Shown one piece after another: positions 44,846-56,226 of a DNA stretch of 64,000 bases (position 1 is its first letter; every line of letters starts with the position of its first letter). The notes under the pieces are model-generated. The model was not told the DNA's origin. It was given only the letters and a program-made list of their open reading frames with translations, and did not search any database. Source of the DNA: Letharia columbiana (taxonomy: Eukaryota > Ascomycota > Lecanoromycetes > Lecanorales > Parmeliaceae). The stretch lies in NCBI RefSeq assembly GCF_014066305.1, contig NW_023501121.1, forward strand, positions 1 to 64,000, in the 5' to 3' direction. A program made the position numbers and the translations under genes.

Positions 44846-47800
44846 TATAATGATAATTAAATCTCGTTATTACTAAGACCGGCGTTATATATTAATATTA
44901 TAGCCTCTCTATAAAAGAAATAATCTAAATAATAGTTTTTAATATTAAATAACGTTAATATCTCGCGAAGGTTATTAATAACGATTTTTTTAATAAAGAA
45001 GAAGCTCTTTAGCTAGAATAGCGATATATTAAATAAAACTTTTTATCTAAAGAGATAATATAAAGCTTTAACTATATATACGTTATTATCTAATATAATT
45101 ATCGTAAATATAATTTTACGATAAAATAGATTCGTTTTAAATATTAAAAGTATAAGTTTTAGATAATTATTAAATAGTCTTATTGAGTAATATATAAGAA
45201 ATTATTCGTCGAAGTTCTTCTATTAAAGGTCTCGCTTATTATAAATAAATTTATTTACGCGTAGAAATATCGCGAAGACGAGATAAAAGAAAGTATATAG
45301 AGTTACTCTAATATAGATTAACTTATCGAAATAAGAAAGAATTTAAAGTAATAGATTCTTAGTAATTAAACGTCTTTTCTTTATATTAGCTTCGCTATAA
45401 AGATATTAATTATCTATAATAATACGTTATAATTAAGAATAATAAAATATTAAGAGATTATTAAATCTTATATTTATATAGACTAATCTAAGATCGATAA
45501 GATATATCTTTATAAATTTCGATTTAACGCGACGAGTATTTAGATTAATAATTTAGCCTATAAAAGTATTTATAGTTATTAAAAAGAGAGGTTAGATCTC
45601 TATAAGTGCGTAATAAATTATATAGAATCTTATTAAAGTTATATATATCTTTCTAATTTTAATAATAAACCTCTATTAGAGAAGTCGTATAGTCTCTTAA
45701 AGTAGTATAATCTAATTATACTAATATTCTAATAAATCTCGTCTTATTTTAGCGGAGATATAAGATCTTTCAGCTATAGATATACGTTAGCGATTTTTTA
45801 ATATTAAAAATATAATAGATTATCGACTAGCTAGTTAGTCTTCGTAGATATTTAAATAAGTATTATTATAATATCGTAAGTAGTTATTAGTATAGCTATA
45901 TCGCGTAATAGAGCTATAGCTAATCTATATATAAAGAATTTATATAATCTATTAACGTATACGTCGTTATCGTAGTAGAGAATTAAGCGAGATTCTCGTA
46001 ACTAATATAGCTATAGCTTTATCGCGTAATAAACGATCTTTATTTCTTTAAATTATATATCTTTAAAATAGTAATATATAGCTATTTTAATACTAAAAAC
46101 GTTTTTAAGTTAAATCGATTAAATATAATCGAAATAATTGAGAATATAGTCTTCTATATCGAATTTTTTAAACGTATCGATTTATATATACTATATAACT
46201 CGACTATTAATATAATATATTAAGGCGACGCTATTTTAATACTTTAGAAAGATATTCTACTATAGTAAGTTTGCTCTTATATCGCCTATAATCTATACGA
46301 TTATTATAAGTCTTTAAAGAATATTAAAAAGTCGTCTTAAGAATACTCTTTTTAAAATTATAACTTTAATAATAAAAGAGAGAAAGCTAATTACTAACTC
46401 GAGCTTCTAATATAAAATAATTATTCTTTTTAAAAGGTTTTTAATCGTAATTCTCATCTTAGCTAGCTTATTCGAGAAAAGTCTTATCTTTATATAAATA
46501 TTATCGAATTCGATTCTTAGAAACTCGACTATAAAATCTATAATATTCTTTATATAATTAATTTAAAGATCTAATTCGCTATATAGCTAGTTAAATTATT
46601 AAATATATATAATTATATTATTATCTAATAAAAGAATTATAAAGAAATCGTTTAAGTAATAAAGTACTACTTCTTATAGAAGAATCGCGATTAAGATTTA
46701 AATAAGGGCCTTTATAAAGAGATTAAATAGAAATAGTAATATACGTAGTTTAAATAATAGATATCGTTCTTTTTAATAGCATTTATTGTAGTTAAAATTA
46801 AATAGCTATTAATTCGATTTAGCGATAAGTATATATCTAAAGATATCTCTAAGATCTCTTTTAACGAATTAAACCCTTAAATCTTTCTATAGTAGTATTA
46901 CTACTACGTTATCGTATATAATATATTTTAATATATCTTACTTCGTCTAAATATCGTTATTAACTAAATAGTCGTATAAAAATAAGAGGTTATAAATTCG
47001 TCTTTAATCTTTATCGTATTTTGATATTAATTCGAATAGCGAATAGATATAATAGAACTCGTTTTAAGAATTAACCTCGATTAGGCGATACTATTAAAGC
47101 TATTTTTAAAGATTCATTAATAGTATTTAAGATACTTAACGTATTAATAGATAATTTTAATTACGATAGACTAAGATAAAGTCTTAAAAATCTATCTTAA
47201 CGCCCTTTTAAAGAATAGTTAAAATAATCTTAATAAATATTAGATTCGAGTAATCGTTTAACTATTTAAATTAATTATTAATTATTAATAATTCTTAATA
47301 AAGTAAATTCGAGTTTAGTAAGTTATATAGCGTATATAAAAACTTCTTAAATATATATTATAGCGATTATAGTATTTATAAATATTTTAAAAGTTATTCT
47401 AGTCTAATAATATAATTATCTAGTAATAATTAATTAAAAATACTTATCGCTAGATTTTAGATCTTAAAATATTTATCTAATAAGTAATTTTATTAATAGA
47501 TTAAATAGATATATAAATAAACGCAGCGCTCGCGAAAATAGCTATCTCTATTAAAACTTTTATAAATTCTAGATTCTTTAATTATAATAGACTTATTAGA
47601 GCTAAATATATTAATATTTAACTTACTATTACTTATATAAATTTCTTTAAATATAAGAAGATCTTTATAGCTTTAATCGTTCGCTTTCTAAATCTTAAGA
47701 TTATTTTAATTATTCTAAATACGTATAGTAATAAAGGCGAGATAATAAGCGAGAATAGAGTTAAATTTATAAATAAGAGATAGTCGTAATAAGCGAATAG

Positions 47801-48845
47801 TATATATATAAAGAGTTTTATTTAAGTTTTTCTTTACGCTTATATAAATAAAGCGATTAATAGCTATCGAGTATATAAGAAAGTAGTATATTATATAATT
47901 ATAATCGTTAATATTTTTATTCTCTTTAGTCGAGATAATATATATATAAGCTAGCTTAGCGAAGTTTTTAGTCTTAAAAATTCTAAAGAAGATTTACTTA
48001 AAGTATTTAACGTTTATACTTTAAAATCTTTTAGTAATATTAAGAAAGAACTTCTTATCTTTTAAATAACGAAATAGAATCTCTCTTCTTTTCTTCTAAT
48101 TCGACTTAAAGTCGAAAGAGTTTATATTCGATATATTCGAGTAATAATAACGATAACTACGATTATAGCGATAATAATAGCGATATAACTTATAAATCTA
48201 ATTCTTATAAGAAACTCGGCCCTCGTAACGATAGCGATAATTTTATTTCTCTTAGACCTTAAATAGCTAAGCTATTAATTTTATAAGGTCTACTTTAAAC
48301 CCCTTAATAGATGAAGGTATTTCGTCGATCTCGTTCGAGATAATAATTCTCGATAGCGTTTCTAATATAAAGATTTTATCGCGAGGGGGAGATATTTTAA
48401 CCTTAATAGCCTTTTTAATCTTAAGAGCCTTAGAGGTCTTATTAACGACGTTAAAGGTCTTTTTAATAATCTTAAAGGCGAGTATAACTCGTATAATCGC
48501 TTTTTTAAATCTAATAGTAGTAGCGAGAGTTATTAAGAAGTATATAAAAGTATAAAGTATATTTATAATAGTTGAAAAGTGCTTATAATAGTTAAATAAA
48601 GGCTAATATATATAGACTTAACTACGAAAAGAAGAAGAATAATAATATAGCTCTAAAGAGAATAATTCGAATAAAGAGCCTACTTCTAGTGCAGTGGCCA
48701 TACAAATAGTACTCGCTATATTCATCTATCTCTCTACTATCGCATATCGCATAGTCGCATAATGGTGAAACGGCTGATTAAATAGCTATCAACGCTATGG
48801 CCTCATAATAGACCCACTAACTCACAGTCCCACTGTTACGAGTAT
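44846..48845 (-). mobile_element. RIP-destroyed copy of the YR retrotransposon
   Basis: Co-linear with 10870-14575. For example 44879-44905 corresponds to 10904-10930, 45021-45100 to 11041-11120, and 47520-47590 to the zinc-finger segment at 14345-14415. Differences are almost wholly C-to-T or G-to-A. Orientation is minus, as in the first copy, but without the mariner-like insertion. The right end (48785-48845) preserves GGCCTCATAATAGACCCACT and CAGTCCCACTGTTACGAG. No open frames remain. Confidence 0.8.
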
Positions 48846-49262
48846 GGGAGAAAGGTGAATATTTATCTACTTATAAGGCCTATTAACACCGATCTTCTCA
48901 CCGATGCTAGCGGTCTAATTATAGTAATTTTTTAGAAAGGTAATAGTAAATAGTATATTAACACTCTTACATATATTAGCGAATTTTGATATATACGGCT
49001 AATATTACGGCTTAGCAATGGTTATATGCGGTGCGGGCCCTTATTCTACTACTATTGCACTGCCTTTAACCCATTTATAACGTACTCTAAGCATTACGTC
49101 GTCGCTCTAAAGGATTACTTTAAAATTAATGAAGTGGGAGGAATTTATCTGAACTTGAAGTCTCTCACAATCGGATGTATAGGGCTAGCGTAACCTTTTA
49201 CCAAAATTAGGTGGGGCCGAAAGCTTAACGTGTAGATCGTGCGCGGGAGGCTTTTTTAGTTT
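48846..49262. other. Right subterminal part of the TIR-bounded insertion
   Basis: No gene. AAGCTTAACGTGTAGATCGTG at 49221 is shared with the TIR relic at 28051. It is probably original transposon sequence. Confidence 0.5.
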
Positions 49263-49303
49263 GACGGGGGACTGTCGGAGGGGGACTGTCCGAAGATAAG
49301 TTG
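49263..49303 (-). repeat. Right 41-bp terminal inverted repeat
   Basis: Exact complement of 30914-30954, ending CCGAAGATAAGTTG; followed by the 9-bp duplication CAGAGTGGG (49304-49312). Confidence 0.95.
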
Positions 49304-49312
49304 CAGAGTGGG

Positions 49313-50502
49313 GTGCATTGGAATATGCTACATTCGACGATGCGGTGGCCGCACTGCTCCAGCAAGGCCGAGGGGCCATGCTTGTCAAGCGAGACCTGAA
49401 AGACGCATTTCGACATATACCGGTAACGGTGTCAGACCGATGGCTATTGGGCTTCTCATGCGATGATTCCTATTGGATGGAACGATTTCTACCATGCGGC
49501 CTACGGATATCGCCTTTCCTATTCGATCTATTCGCCAAAGCAGTCAATTGGATCATGGTGGCGGTCCTTCACTGGGCAATCGTGCTCCACTACCTCGACG
49601 ATTTTTTCGCTATCCTATCTCCGTGGGCCGACAGCGTGGCATATGGCCAGGCCTTCGATCAGGTATGCAATGATTTGGGCCTCATGGTGAACCATACCAG
49701 GGACATTATGGGTACTATTACGAATTTTTCTGGGAATTGAACTAGACAGCAACTTGATGCAAGAAAGACTCGCCCCGCACAAGCTCGATCGAGTGAGAAG
49801 CACGGTAGAAGACCTCCTAAAAAGGGCAACAATCCCACATCGAGAGCTCGAGTCAGCGGTCGGTTTCCTGTCATTTGCTGCGAAAATTGTGATCCCAGGA
49901 AGGGCCTTCCTGAGCCGCCTTTCTGACGCTATTCGGAGGCCGGTGGCCTGCATACGGATCACGCCCGATATGAGGGCCGACCTACTATGGTGGCAAACCT
50001 TTCTGAAGGACTGGAACGGCCTGAGCCTACTCCGTAACGTCGCCGACCGTCACACATGGCATATTTAGACTGACGCATCGGGGAAACTCGGTATGAGCGG
50101 CTACATAGTAAAACACCCGAACCTATCGCCATCCCTTCAGGACGTTTTCAGCGAACAAGTACCCAAACGGGACCTCCGTAAGGACATTCAGTTCAAGAAA
50201 ATGAAGGCCGTGGGCCATGCGATCCGGACATGGCTGGATAGGCTCCATGGATCTCGTCTGATCCTTTACTGTGATAATGACGCTTGTGTAATGGACTTCA
50301 GAAGTCTTCCATCCGAGGGCCGGCGATGATACCACTACGGGATATGGCCATGCTCATGGCGACGTACGATATCCATATGGTCCCTACATGGATACCCACC
50401 AAAGCGAATCAATTGGCTGAGGATCTTTCACGTTTTCGATATCGAAAAATTGCTGACAATAATCCACAGCTGAGACACCTAGCTACCTTTCTGCCTCGCT
50501 AG
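49313..50502 (+). pseudogene. Reverse transcriptase-RNase H of YR retrotransposon, C-terminal part
   Basis: Continues the fragment that ends at 30913. RT motifs are RDLKDAFRHIPV, LRISPFLFDLFAK and the catalytic HYLDDFF (to 49740). An extra T near 49729 shifts the frame into MQERLAPHKLDRV. RNase H begins HI-stop-TDASGKLGMSGY, where TAG at 50066-50068 replaces Trp (G to A), and continues KKMKAVGHAIRTW and YCDNDACV. A shift near 50290 leads to GPAMIPLRDMAMLMATYDIH and KANQLAEDLSRFRYRK. The sequence is about 60-70% similar to the 11.8-13.2 kb copy by eye, so it is a different subfamily. Confidence 0.85.
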
Positions 50503-50519
50503 GGTGGGACCCACCAGAA

Positions 50520-51450
50520 TCATGGTACAGTCAGACCCCTTTGTCTAGAGAGGCCGCTCGTCTCCTCTGGTGGGGATTAGCGAGTAAAACCCGGAAGACT
50601 TACTCAACTCCAACTAACTCCTACAGTGCTCACTGTGCGATGCATGGCCATAGCGCCCCATGTCCAGCCACTATGGCCTCACTATCCAGCTGGGTCACCG
50701 CCCTTAACGCCAAGCGGATCAAGGCCAAAACGATTAAAGCATACCGCACCGGCGTCAAATCCACACATGTGGACCTTGGGTATGAAATCTAGAGGTTTTT
50801 CAGAGCCCAGAGCTCGAACGGATCGTAGCCGGTGTTCGCTGGCTACGAGGTGAGGCCGGTACAAAAGAAAGGTGTCCATTGACAAAGGATAAGCTCCTCA
50901 GGCTACTACCTCAGTTCGATCAGTCCACAAAGGAGGGGTCGATTATGCATGCCGCCTTTTGTCTGGCATTTGCCGCCTTCCTTCGGATAGGCGAGTTTAC
51001 CTACTCAATGCGTGACCGGCAGGACGAAGATTTCAGCAAATAATTCCTTACCCGCCGGTCGGTGAGGCTATACGAGGATCACCTCCAAAACGGACCCAGT
51101 TCGACAAGGGATCACCCTTACCGTGGCCGCTACCGACGATGAGGCGTGTGTAGTGGGGGCACTGCGACACTTGTTTCAGGAGTGGCCGGCGTCACCCACG
51201 TCACCGCTATTCAAGCTAAATGGTCAGTTTACTAGGGATCTAGTTACCTCTACCCTTCGTCAGGCATTGAGATCTATCAGTGTGGAGGGCCATTTTTCAG
51301 GCCATTCACATCCGCACGAGAGGCCGGCCTCAGTGACGAAGAAACTCAGCTATTGGGAAGGTGGAAGTCGGACTCCTATCGTCTATACATCGTGACTCAC
51401 CCAGCCCAAATACTCACTGCATCTCGTCGGCACCAGCATCTTCCGTACCT
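50520..51450 (+). pseudogene. Tyrosine recombinase of YR retrotransposon, broken
   Basis: Frame 1 reads REAARLLWWGLASKTRKTYS through KAKTIKAYRTGVKSTHVDLG (to 50792). After a shift it continues with the AFLRIGEFTYS arginine box (about 50974-51006), then after TAA near 51042 and more shifts with VEGHFSGHSHP (51287-51310), where the HxxR box lacks its Arg (FR/FRRG deleted), and YWEGGSRTPIVY, a frame-shifted equivalent of LGRWKSDSYRLY. It is inactive. It follows the RNase H domain as expected for the family. Confidence 0.8.
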
Positions 51451-51656
51451 ACAGCGCTAGTGATGGCGATTCTCGCCATGGACGTCCTCGGTAAGGACGT
51501 CACTTGGGGTTTGGGAGTTATTTTGCGCTGGGGTACGAGAATATGCTTGTTCAGGCCTCTATTTTGGCCTGTTCAGGCCTGCTGTCCCCGGCGTGAGGCA
51601 GCCCAAGCACTACCTACACTATTGGTCCCCTATGTGTGCATGTACTATTTGCAGTG
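51451..51656 (+). repeat. 3' terminal region of plus-strand YR retrotransposon
   Basis: From ACAGCGCTAGTGATGGCGATT through TTGCGCTGGGGTACGAGAAT and TGTTCAGGCC repeats; related to 29660-29790. It ends where Copia RT sequence begins. Confidence 0.5.
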
Positions 51657-52237
51657 ATGGCACACTACGACCTAGACTGTGAGCAAATGAATATTATTAC
51701 CGTATTCCTTAATGCACTGCTGAAGGAAATCATCTATGTGGAACAGCCCAAAGGGTATAAGAAGAAAGGCAATAAGGTATGTCTGCTGCTTAGAGCACTA
51801 TATGACCTAAAGCAGTCGCCACGAGAATGGTACTTCACCCTACGGGACTTCCTTGTATCCAAAGGATTCAAACCTACCGAATCCGATCACTCACTCTTTG
51901 TTAATGAGAAAACACGACTCATCGTTAGCGTGTATGTGGACGATATCTAGATTTATGGTCCAAAAGGATCAAAACAGATATCGGAACTCAAATAAGACCT
52001 CCACAAGCGATTCGCCAAGACCGATCTCGGCCCATGCTCATACTATTTGGGTATGGAAATTCAGAGAAACCGCAAGCAGAGGAACGTTCGGATCACCCAA
52101 ACGACGTACCTAAAGAAGGTACTGTCACGATTCAACATGACTGACTATGCATCTACCCCTACACCAATGATAGTGGGCACTCAGCTACAGGAGGAACTGG
52201 TCGATAAGGCCAAACCAGAAGTTATTCAGGATAGTGC
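51648..52237 (+). pseudogene. Copia-type reverse transcriptase fragment
   Basis: Reads AVMAHYDLDCEQMNIITVFL, LLRALYDLKQSPREWY, the catalytic YVDDI (51933-51947), YYLGMEIQRNRK and FNMTDYASTPTPM, the signature order of Ty1/Copia RT. The frame has TAG at 51948-51950 right after the YVDDI box and TAA near 51992; CAG/CAA to TAG/TAA would explain both. Both ends are cut: on the left by the YR-element end and on the right by the LTR-like repeat at 52238. No gag, integrase or RNase H survives. Confidence 0.85.
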
Positions 52238-52801
52238 CTTCTCGCTTAACGTCCCACGAAAACTACACGCACAAATGAGTTCTAAACGATGATTGGCTAG
52301 GTCCTAAGGCTCAGCAGCACGTAGACAGCGATCCACTATGCAGCTCGGCCCTAGGAAAACTCCCTCTACGTAAGGCAGAAGACCTGGAGTCTAAGTACAA
52401 GGACACGCTGGAAAAAACAAGGCGCGGATGGGTGGGAAAAGTCCAAAAAACCTCTTCTTGCGACGAGGGACACAAGAATGAGGAGCAAAGAACAGGAGGG
52501 ACACCGCCTATTCAAGGTCTCAGCGTAGCACAGCAGTGGTGATAGAAAGCATGTAGATTCAGTGGTGGGGCCATCAGCTATTATGTAGCTGATGGAGAAC
52601 AAAGCACTGCTATCTATGGCTAGCTACATGAAAGGAACAATGATGGAATATGCATGGAAGGATGTAGAAGGGACGCATGCATAGAACATGGAAGGAACTA
52701 GACACGCTGACACAAGGCTCTTCCAACATGGCAATCTCGGTTATCCTGCCATAAGTGTGCTGTGCCACTCCCTCACTAGCCCCCAGTCAAGCTGTGGCGA
52801 A
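52238..52801. repeat. LTR-like repeat, long copy
   Basis: Homologous to 23877-24236 (AACGTCCCACGAAAACTACA to CCAGTCAAGCTGTGGCGA), with about 195 additional bases (52517-52711) that include a small AGCTGATGG/CATCAGCT inverted repeat and ATGGAAGGA units. It truncates the Copia fragment. Confidence 0.65.
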
Positions 52802-53337
52802 TAGGGCTGAGAACTTCGGCTTAATAAAAAAACCAGGTCTGAATGCTAATTAGACACCCATTGAGTCAGTGTAAGGGTGGAAGTACTCGGAGCGAACTGA
52901 TAGGCTCGCTTGCGTCGCTTGCCAGGCTGCAAGCTACGCAGCTAGGGCGAGTATCCAACATGCTTGGCAAAGTCTTAAATACTTGCGAGTCCCCTTTCCC
53001 CTTCTTCTTTCTTTAGTTATTAGTTCATCTAGCAACTGATCTATCTATTCTATCAACTACGCATCCAGACCTCGTGATTGCATAGCTGCTACGCAGTTCC
53101 ATTGAAAGAGGCCTTGCTACCTCACAGTCAGGCTGAATCGACTGATATCTCTCGATCTATATGTCTAGTTGAGCACTGCATGCAAGGACCGTCAATAGAA
53201 GTGAGCTTAGAGGGAGAATAGGTGGCAGCAATGCATGCAGCGGGGTTGCCCTCGGGCGTTTTAGGTAGGCGCTTTTCATCACATGTATATAGCCAGCAAT
53301 CACTTCAAATGGACGTGGGGCAAAGCTCGTTCCTATG
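52802..53337. other. Unassigned stretch
   Basis: About 530 bases with a TTCTTCTTTCTTT tract near 53005. No gene recognised. It could be host flank or the leader of an unrecognised gene. Confidence 0.35.
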
Positions 53338-53907
53338 CTATCCTATCGCAAGCAACCCCCCGAGACAGCTCCGCAGGCATGACTGCATGCACATGCCACA
53401 CCGCACCGCTCCCCCCACACCATCCACCACGAAAGAGACGAGACCGCCAGCAGACAGCACCGAACCAGGCCAACACACACCATCCTCCCTGCCGCCAAAT
53501 GGCTGCATGCAGCCCAGGATCGGTCCAGCTCGGGCGAAGGGGGGTTCAGGGTAGAGCACACCGGAGGAGTTTCCAAAAAAACGGGCACCACGGACGGCGA
53601 AACCAGTGCCATGGCGACTGCTAGGAGTCTCCGTTTGCACGGGCACGTCGAGGTAAGCTCCACCTCCGGGTACTAGCAGTGGCACAGTATGAGACTTCAC
53701 CTCTGCGTCGGTCATGCCTTGGTACTTGGCGATGTAGTTAACGTCCTCGTGCTTGTATGCAGTCTTTTTGTGGTTTAAGTTACCACCAGTAACCACCTTG
53801 CCGAGCGGTGACTCCTTCGAAATGCGCCTATTGATGCCGTTTTTGACATCCCGAGAGTCTCGGGACGAGGAACCCGACTTATCGAAGGACGTGCTCGCTG
53901 CTGACAA
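53338..53907 (-). CDS. Hypothetical protein
   Basis: A 189-residue frame. The first 100 residues look protein-like (SGSSSRDSRDVKNGINRRIS, YKHEDVNYIAKYQGMTDAEV, KSHTVPLLVPGGGAYLDVPV); the rest is Gly/Cys-rich and may be read-through past a splice site. I do not recognise it. The start overlaps the 5' boundary of the hAT transposase remnant on the other strand, so one of the two borders is a rearrangement junction. Confidence 0.35.
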   Translation of the reverse strand: MSAASTSFDKSGSSSRDSRDVKNGINRRISKESPLGKVVTGGNLNHKKTAYKHEDVNYIAKYQGMTDAEVKSHTVPLLVPGGGAYLDVPVQTETPSSRHGTGFAVRGARFFGNSSGVLYPEPPFARAGPILGCMQPFGGREDGVCWPGSVLSAGGLVSFVVDGVGGAVRCGMCMQSCLRSCLGGLLAIG

Positions 53908-54868
53908 GTGGATTGTGCTTGGTTACATTCGTGGTTTCTCACAGGCCTCTCATGATGCTACTAAGGCAATCGAAGACCACAAAGCTACCTTGGAACAAAT
54001 CCTTGCCACCATGGATTTCTAGCTCAGCGTTTTGAGAAGGCCATAGAAGAATTCGAGGATCACGCTTTCATGCGGGAGTCTCTTCATGCCGGGTTCACCA
54101 AGCTACTAAAGTACTAAAACAAGACCGAAAGATCACCAGCATACATCGCGGCAATTGTCCTTGATCCTACCAAGAAATAGTCCAATTTCGAGCGGTGGAA
54201 TCCTACCTAGCAACCGAAGATGAAGGCTACAATAGAGAGGTGTTGGGGGACCACATATCTATCCTCTACCGATTTAGCCAATTACACGTCCACTTCCACC
54301 TATGCTTCTACTGCAGCAAGCGACAATCAATTTATTCAATGGCTGAATGAACAGGATGAGGAGCAGTCTGTTGTTAGTGACGAATTTGATAGATATAGTG
54401 GTGAGTTTCGCATACGCCGCAAGGAGGGACGGACAGCACTCGATTGGTAGCTGGAACCAGAGCAACGGGAGCGATTCCCTCTACTATCAAAGATGGCCAT
54501 TGACATCTACTCTATACCTGCCATGTCTGCGAAGCCGGAACGTGTATTTTCAGGGGCTAAACGTACGATTTCAGATCAAAGAGCTAGTCTTAAGGTTAAG
54601 ATTATAGAGCTATTGGAGTGCCTAAAGTCATGATTTCAATTGGGTCTCTTTACGGAGGAAGATCTACATGCTATTGTCAGTATTCTGGAGGAAGATGCTT
54701 TGGAAGCTATGGAGGAGTAGCTGGACTAGTCCGTGGACTGGTCTAAATCTACTTGGACGGTTTAGCATTGGACGGACTGTGGACTGTGTGAATAGCTTCA
54801 TTTTAGACTAATCTAGGCCTGTGGACGGACTAGTTAGACTATTGGGAGCATTGCCCGAGCCCCATATA
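53876..54868 (+). pseudogene. hAT transposase, C-terminal part
   Basis: Reads DKWIVLGYIRGFSQASHDAT then ATLEQILATMDF, RFEKAIEEFEDHAFMRESLH, RSPAYIAAIVLDPTKK, and the hAT dimerisation end SIPAMSAKPERVFSGAKRTI followed by KVKIIELLECLKS. Stops interrupt at 54018, 54116, 54178, 54209 and later; 54178 fits Trp TGG to TAG (expected KKWSNF). The 5' half with the first catalytic residues is absent. The 3' end near 54868 (complement GGGGCTCGGGCAATG) looks like a hAT terminal repeat. It could not supply active transposase. Confidence 0.75.
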
Positions 54869-55064
54869 CTGCGTTGGAGCGGTCTGCATGCTGACCAGCT
54901 TGCTTCCAGGTGCCTAGCAGTAGACCCAGCGGATCGAGGCGACGTTTCGTAGGCGTTCCAGGCATGGCAGCATAGGTGGGGTGATTGCTAGCAGTCTCGA
55001 AGGGGGGCTGGGGCGGAGGCGGAGTACGAAGGCGCGGAGGGTTAAGGGTCGGCTCAAAGGGGCC

Positions 55065-55728
55065 CTAGTCCATCAGGTCGGGGTGCTCACGAGCGAAGCC
55101 AGAATGGCCAGAGAGATCGGGGACAAAGTTGTCAGTCTCCATGGGGTCTCCTTCGTCCTCGGAGTCAATGCAGAAAGGATTGGATTGAGAGCCGGGGATC
55201 CCGGCGCCTTGCTTGCGTGCGGTGTCGTACTCATCAGGCACCTCTTCGACGCCGGCAATATAGTATTTAGGGGCACTGCGTGCAGCTGTTAGCATGCTCG
55301 CATCAAAAGAGAGAAAGAGAGTACTTACGGCGAGCACTGCTACGAGTTGGGATGAAGGCTTCGGGTGAGCCCGGCTCCGCGAAAGGGTTCCAGACCTGCT
55401 TGGATTTTACCCTCCATGCATCCTGCAGGCGTGCGAGACCGGCATCGTCCAGACGCCAAAGAATCTTCTGGGCAGTGTTCATGAGAGCCCATGTCGGGAT
55501 CTTACGGCCTTGAGTCTTTGCACTGCTAGCAGTGCCACCCCCGAAGGAGTGGGGCATGAGCTCAGTTGTGAAGTGCGAGCAGAGCGCACGACGGTCAAGA
55601 ACAGGACCATTTGCATGCAGTCCGAAGATAGCAAAGACGTCAAGGTTGGCCTCCCCTTTAGCTAACTGCTCGCTGAAGTAAGCTCCGTTGGCTTTAGGGT
55701 CAACATTGATAGGCGTGAATTGAGCCAT
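55065..55728 (-). CDS. Uncharacterised two-exon protein, intact
   Basis: Start ATG 55728 (MAQFTPINVDPKANGAYFSE), chosen because upstream codons are low-complexity leader. Exon 1 is 55728-55329, intron 55328-55286 (43 nt, GTAAGT, branch GCTAAC, acceptor CAG, phase 1), exon 2 is 55285-55065. The total is 621 nt, 206 residues, no internal stop. The body contains ALCSHFTTELMPHSFGGG, WALMNTAQKILWRLDDAG and WRVKSKQVWNPFAEPG. The C-terminus is acidic (CIDSEDEGDPMETDN). The second exon opens ARSAPKYYIAGVEEVPDEYD. I cannot name the family. No transmembrane or signal segment is seen. Intactness among so many broken genes suggests that it is expressed. Confidence 0.8.
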
Positions 55729-56226
55729 AATGAAGGATAGCAGCTCAGACGAGGATAAAGCAAGAGGGAGAGACAGTGTAGGACTGCTAGCAAGGTGATG
55801 AAGGCTGAGGTAGAGGATTTGAAGGTAGTAGTGGTTGAGGTAGGAAGGTATGGAGCTGGAAGATATGAAGAGTAAGTGAGGTTTGGGCGACATATTTTAT
55901 GGGTCTGCTAGTAGTCTAGCCCTTCTATACTTAGCGCACTTGGGCGTGAGCGCTACGTAGTCTATAGAAAGGTGCGTCTTTACTCTACAATAATAAGATA
56001 TTATATGGTTTTACATCAAAAGAGATAGAGTACGGAATAGGATAGAATCTACAATGGATTAGTTAGGGCTGAAGTGTTTAACTGAGGGTCGCTGAGTCTT
56101 GGTACGAAGAATATCAGAAGGCGTCAGAAGATGTGCAGCTGCATGTTCCGAGCTTTCATATTGCGTCTGAGTTGACGAGATCGCTGCTGCCTTCTGGCAG
56201 AATCTTGCTACGGGACTTCGCACCAG
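55729..56226. other. 5' flank of the two-exon gene
   Basis: About 500 bases. The first 170 (complement) are CT-rich, typical of fungal promoters and 5' UTRs. No further gene is seen. Confidence 0.4.

Larger units (their letters stand above)
30914..49303. mobile_element. 18.4-kb TIR-bounded insertion, Mutator-like, with nested elements
   Basis: Left end 30914 and right end 49303 are perfect 41-bp inverted repeats. The flanks CAGAGTGGG (30905-30913 and 49304-49312) are an exact 9-bp duplication. The interrupted RT reads ...AEWG before and GALEYATFDD after, in frame and matching the other copy, so a single insertion is the simplest history. A 9-bp duplication fits Mutator-like elements. The 18,390 bp include at least a decayed Gypsy, a minisatellite-bearing YR derivative and a decayed YR retrotransposon, so the original element was much shorter; candidates for its own sequence are 30914-31200, 42794-44800 and 48846-49303. 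I found no transposase in it; the nearest is at 28136-28770 outside. Confidence 0.85.
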
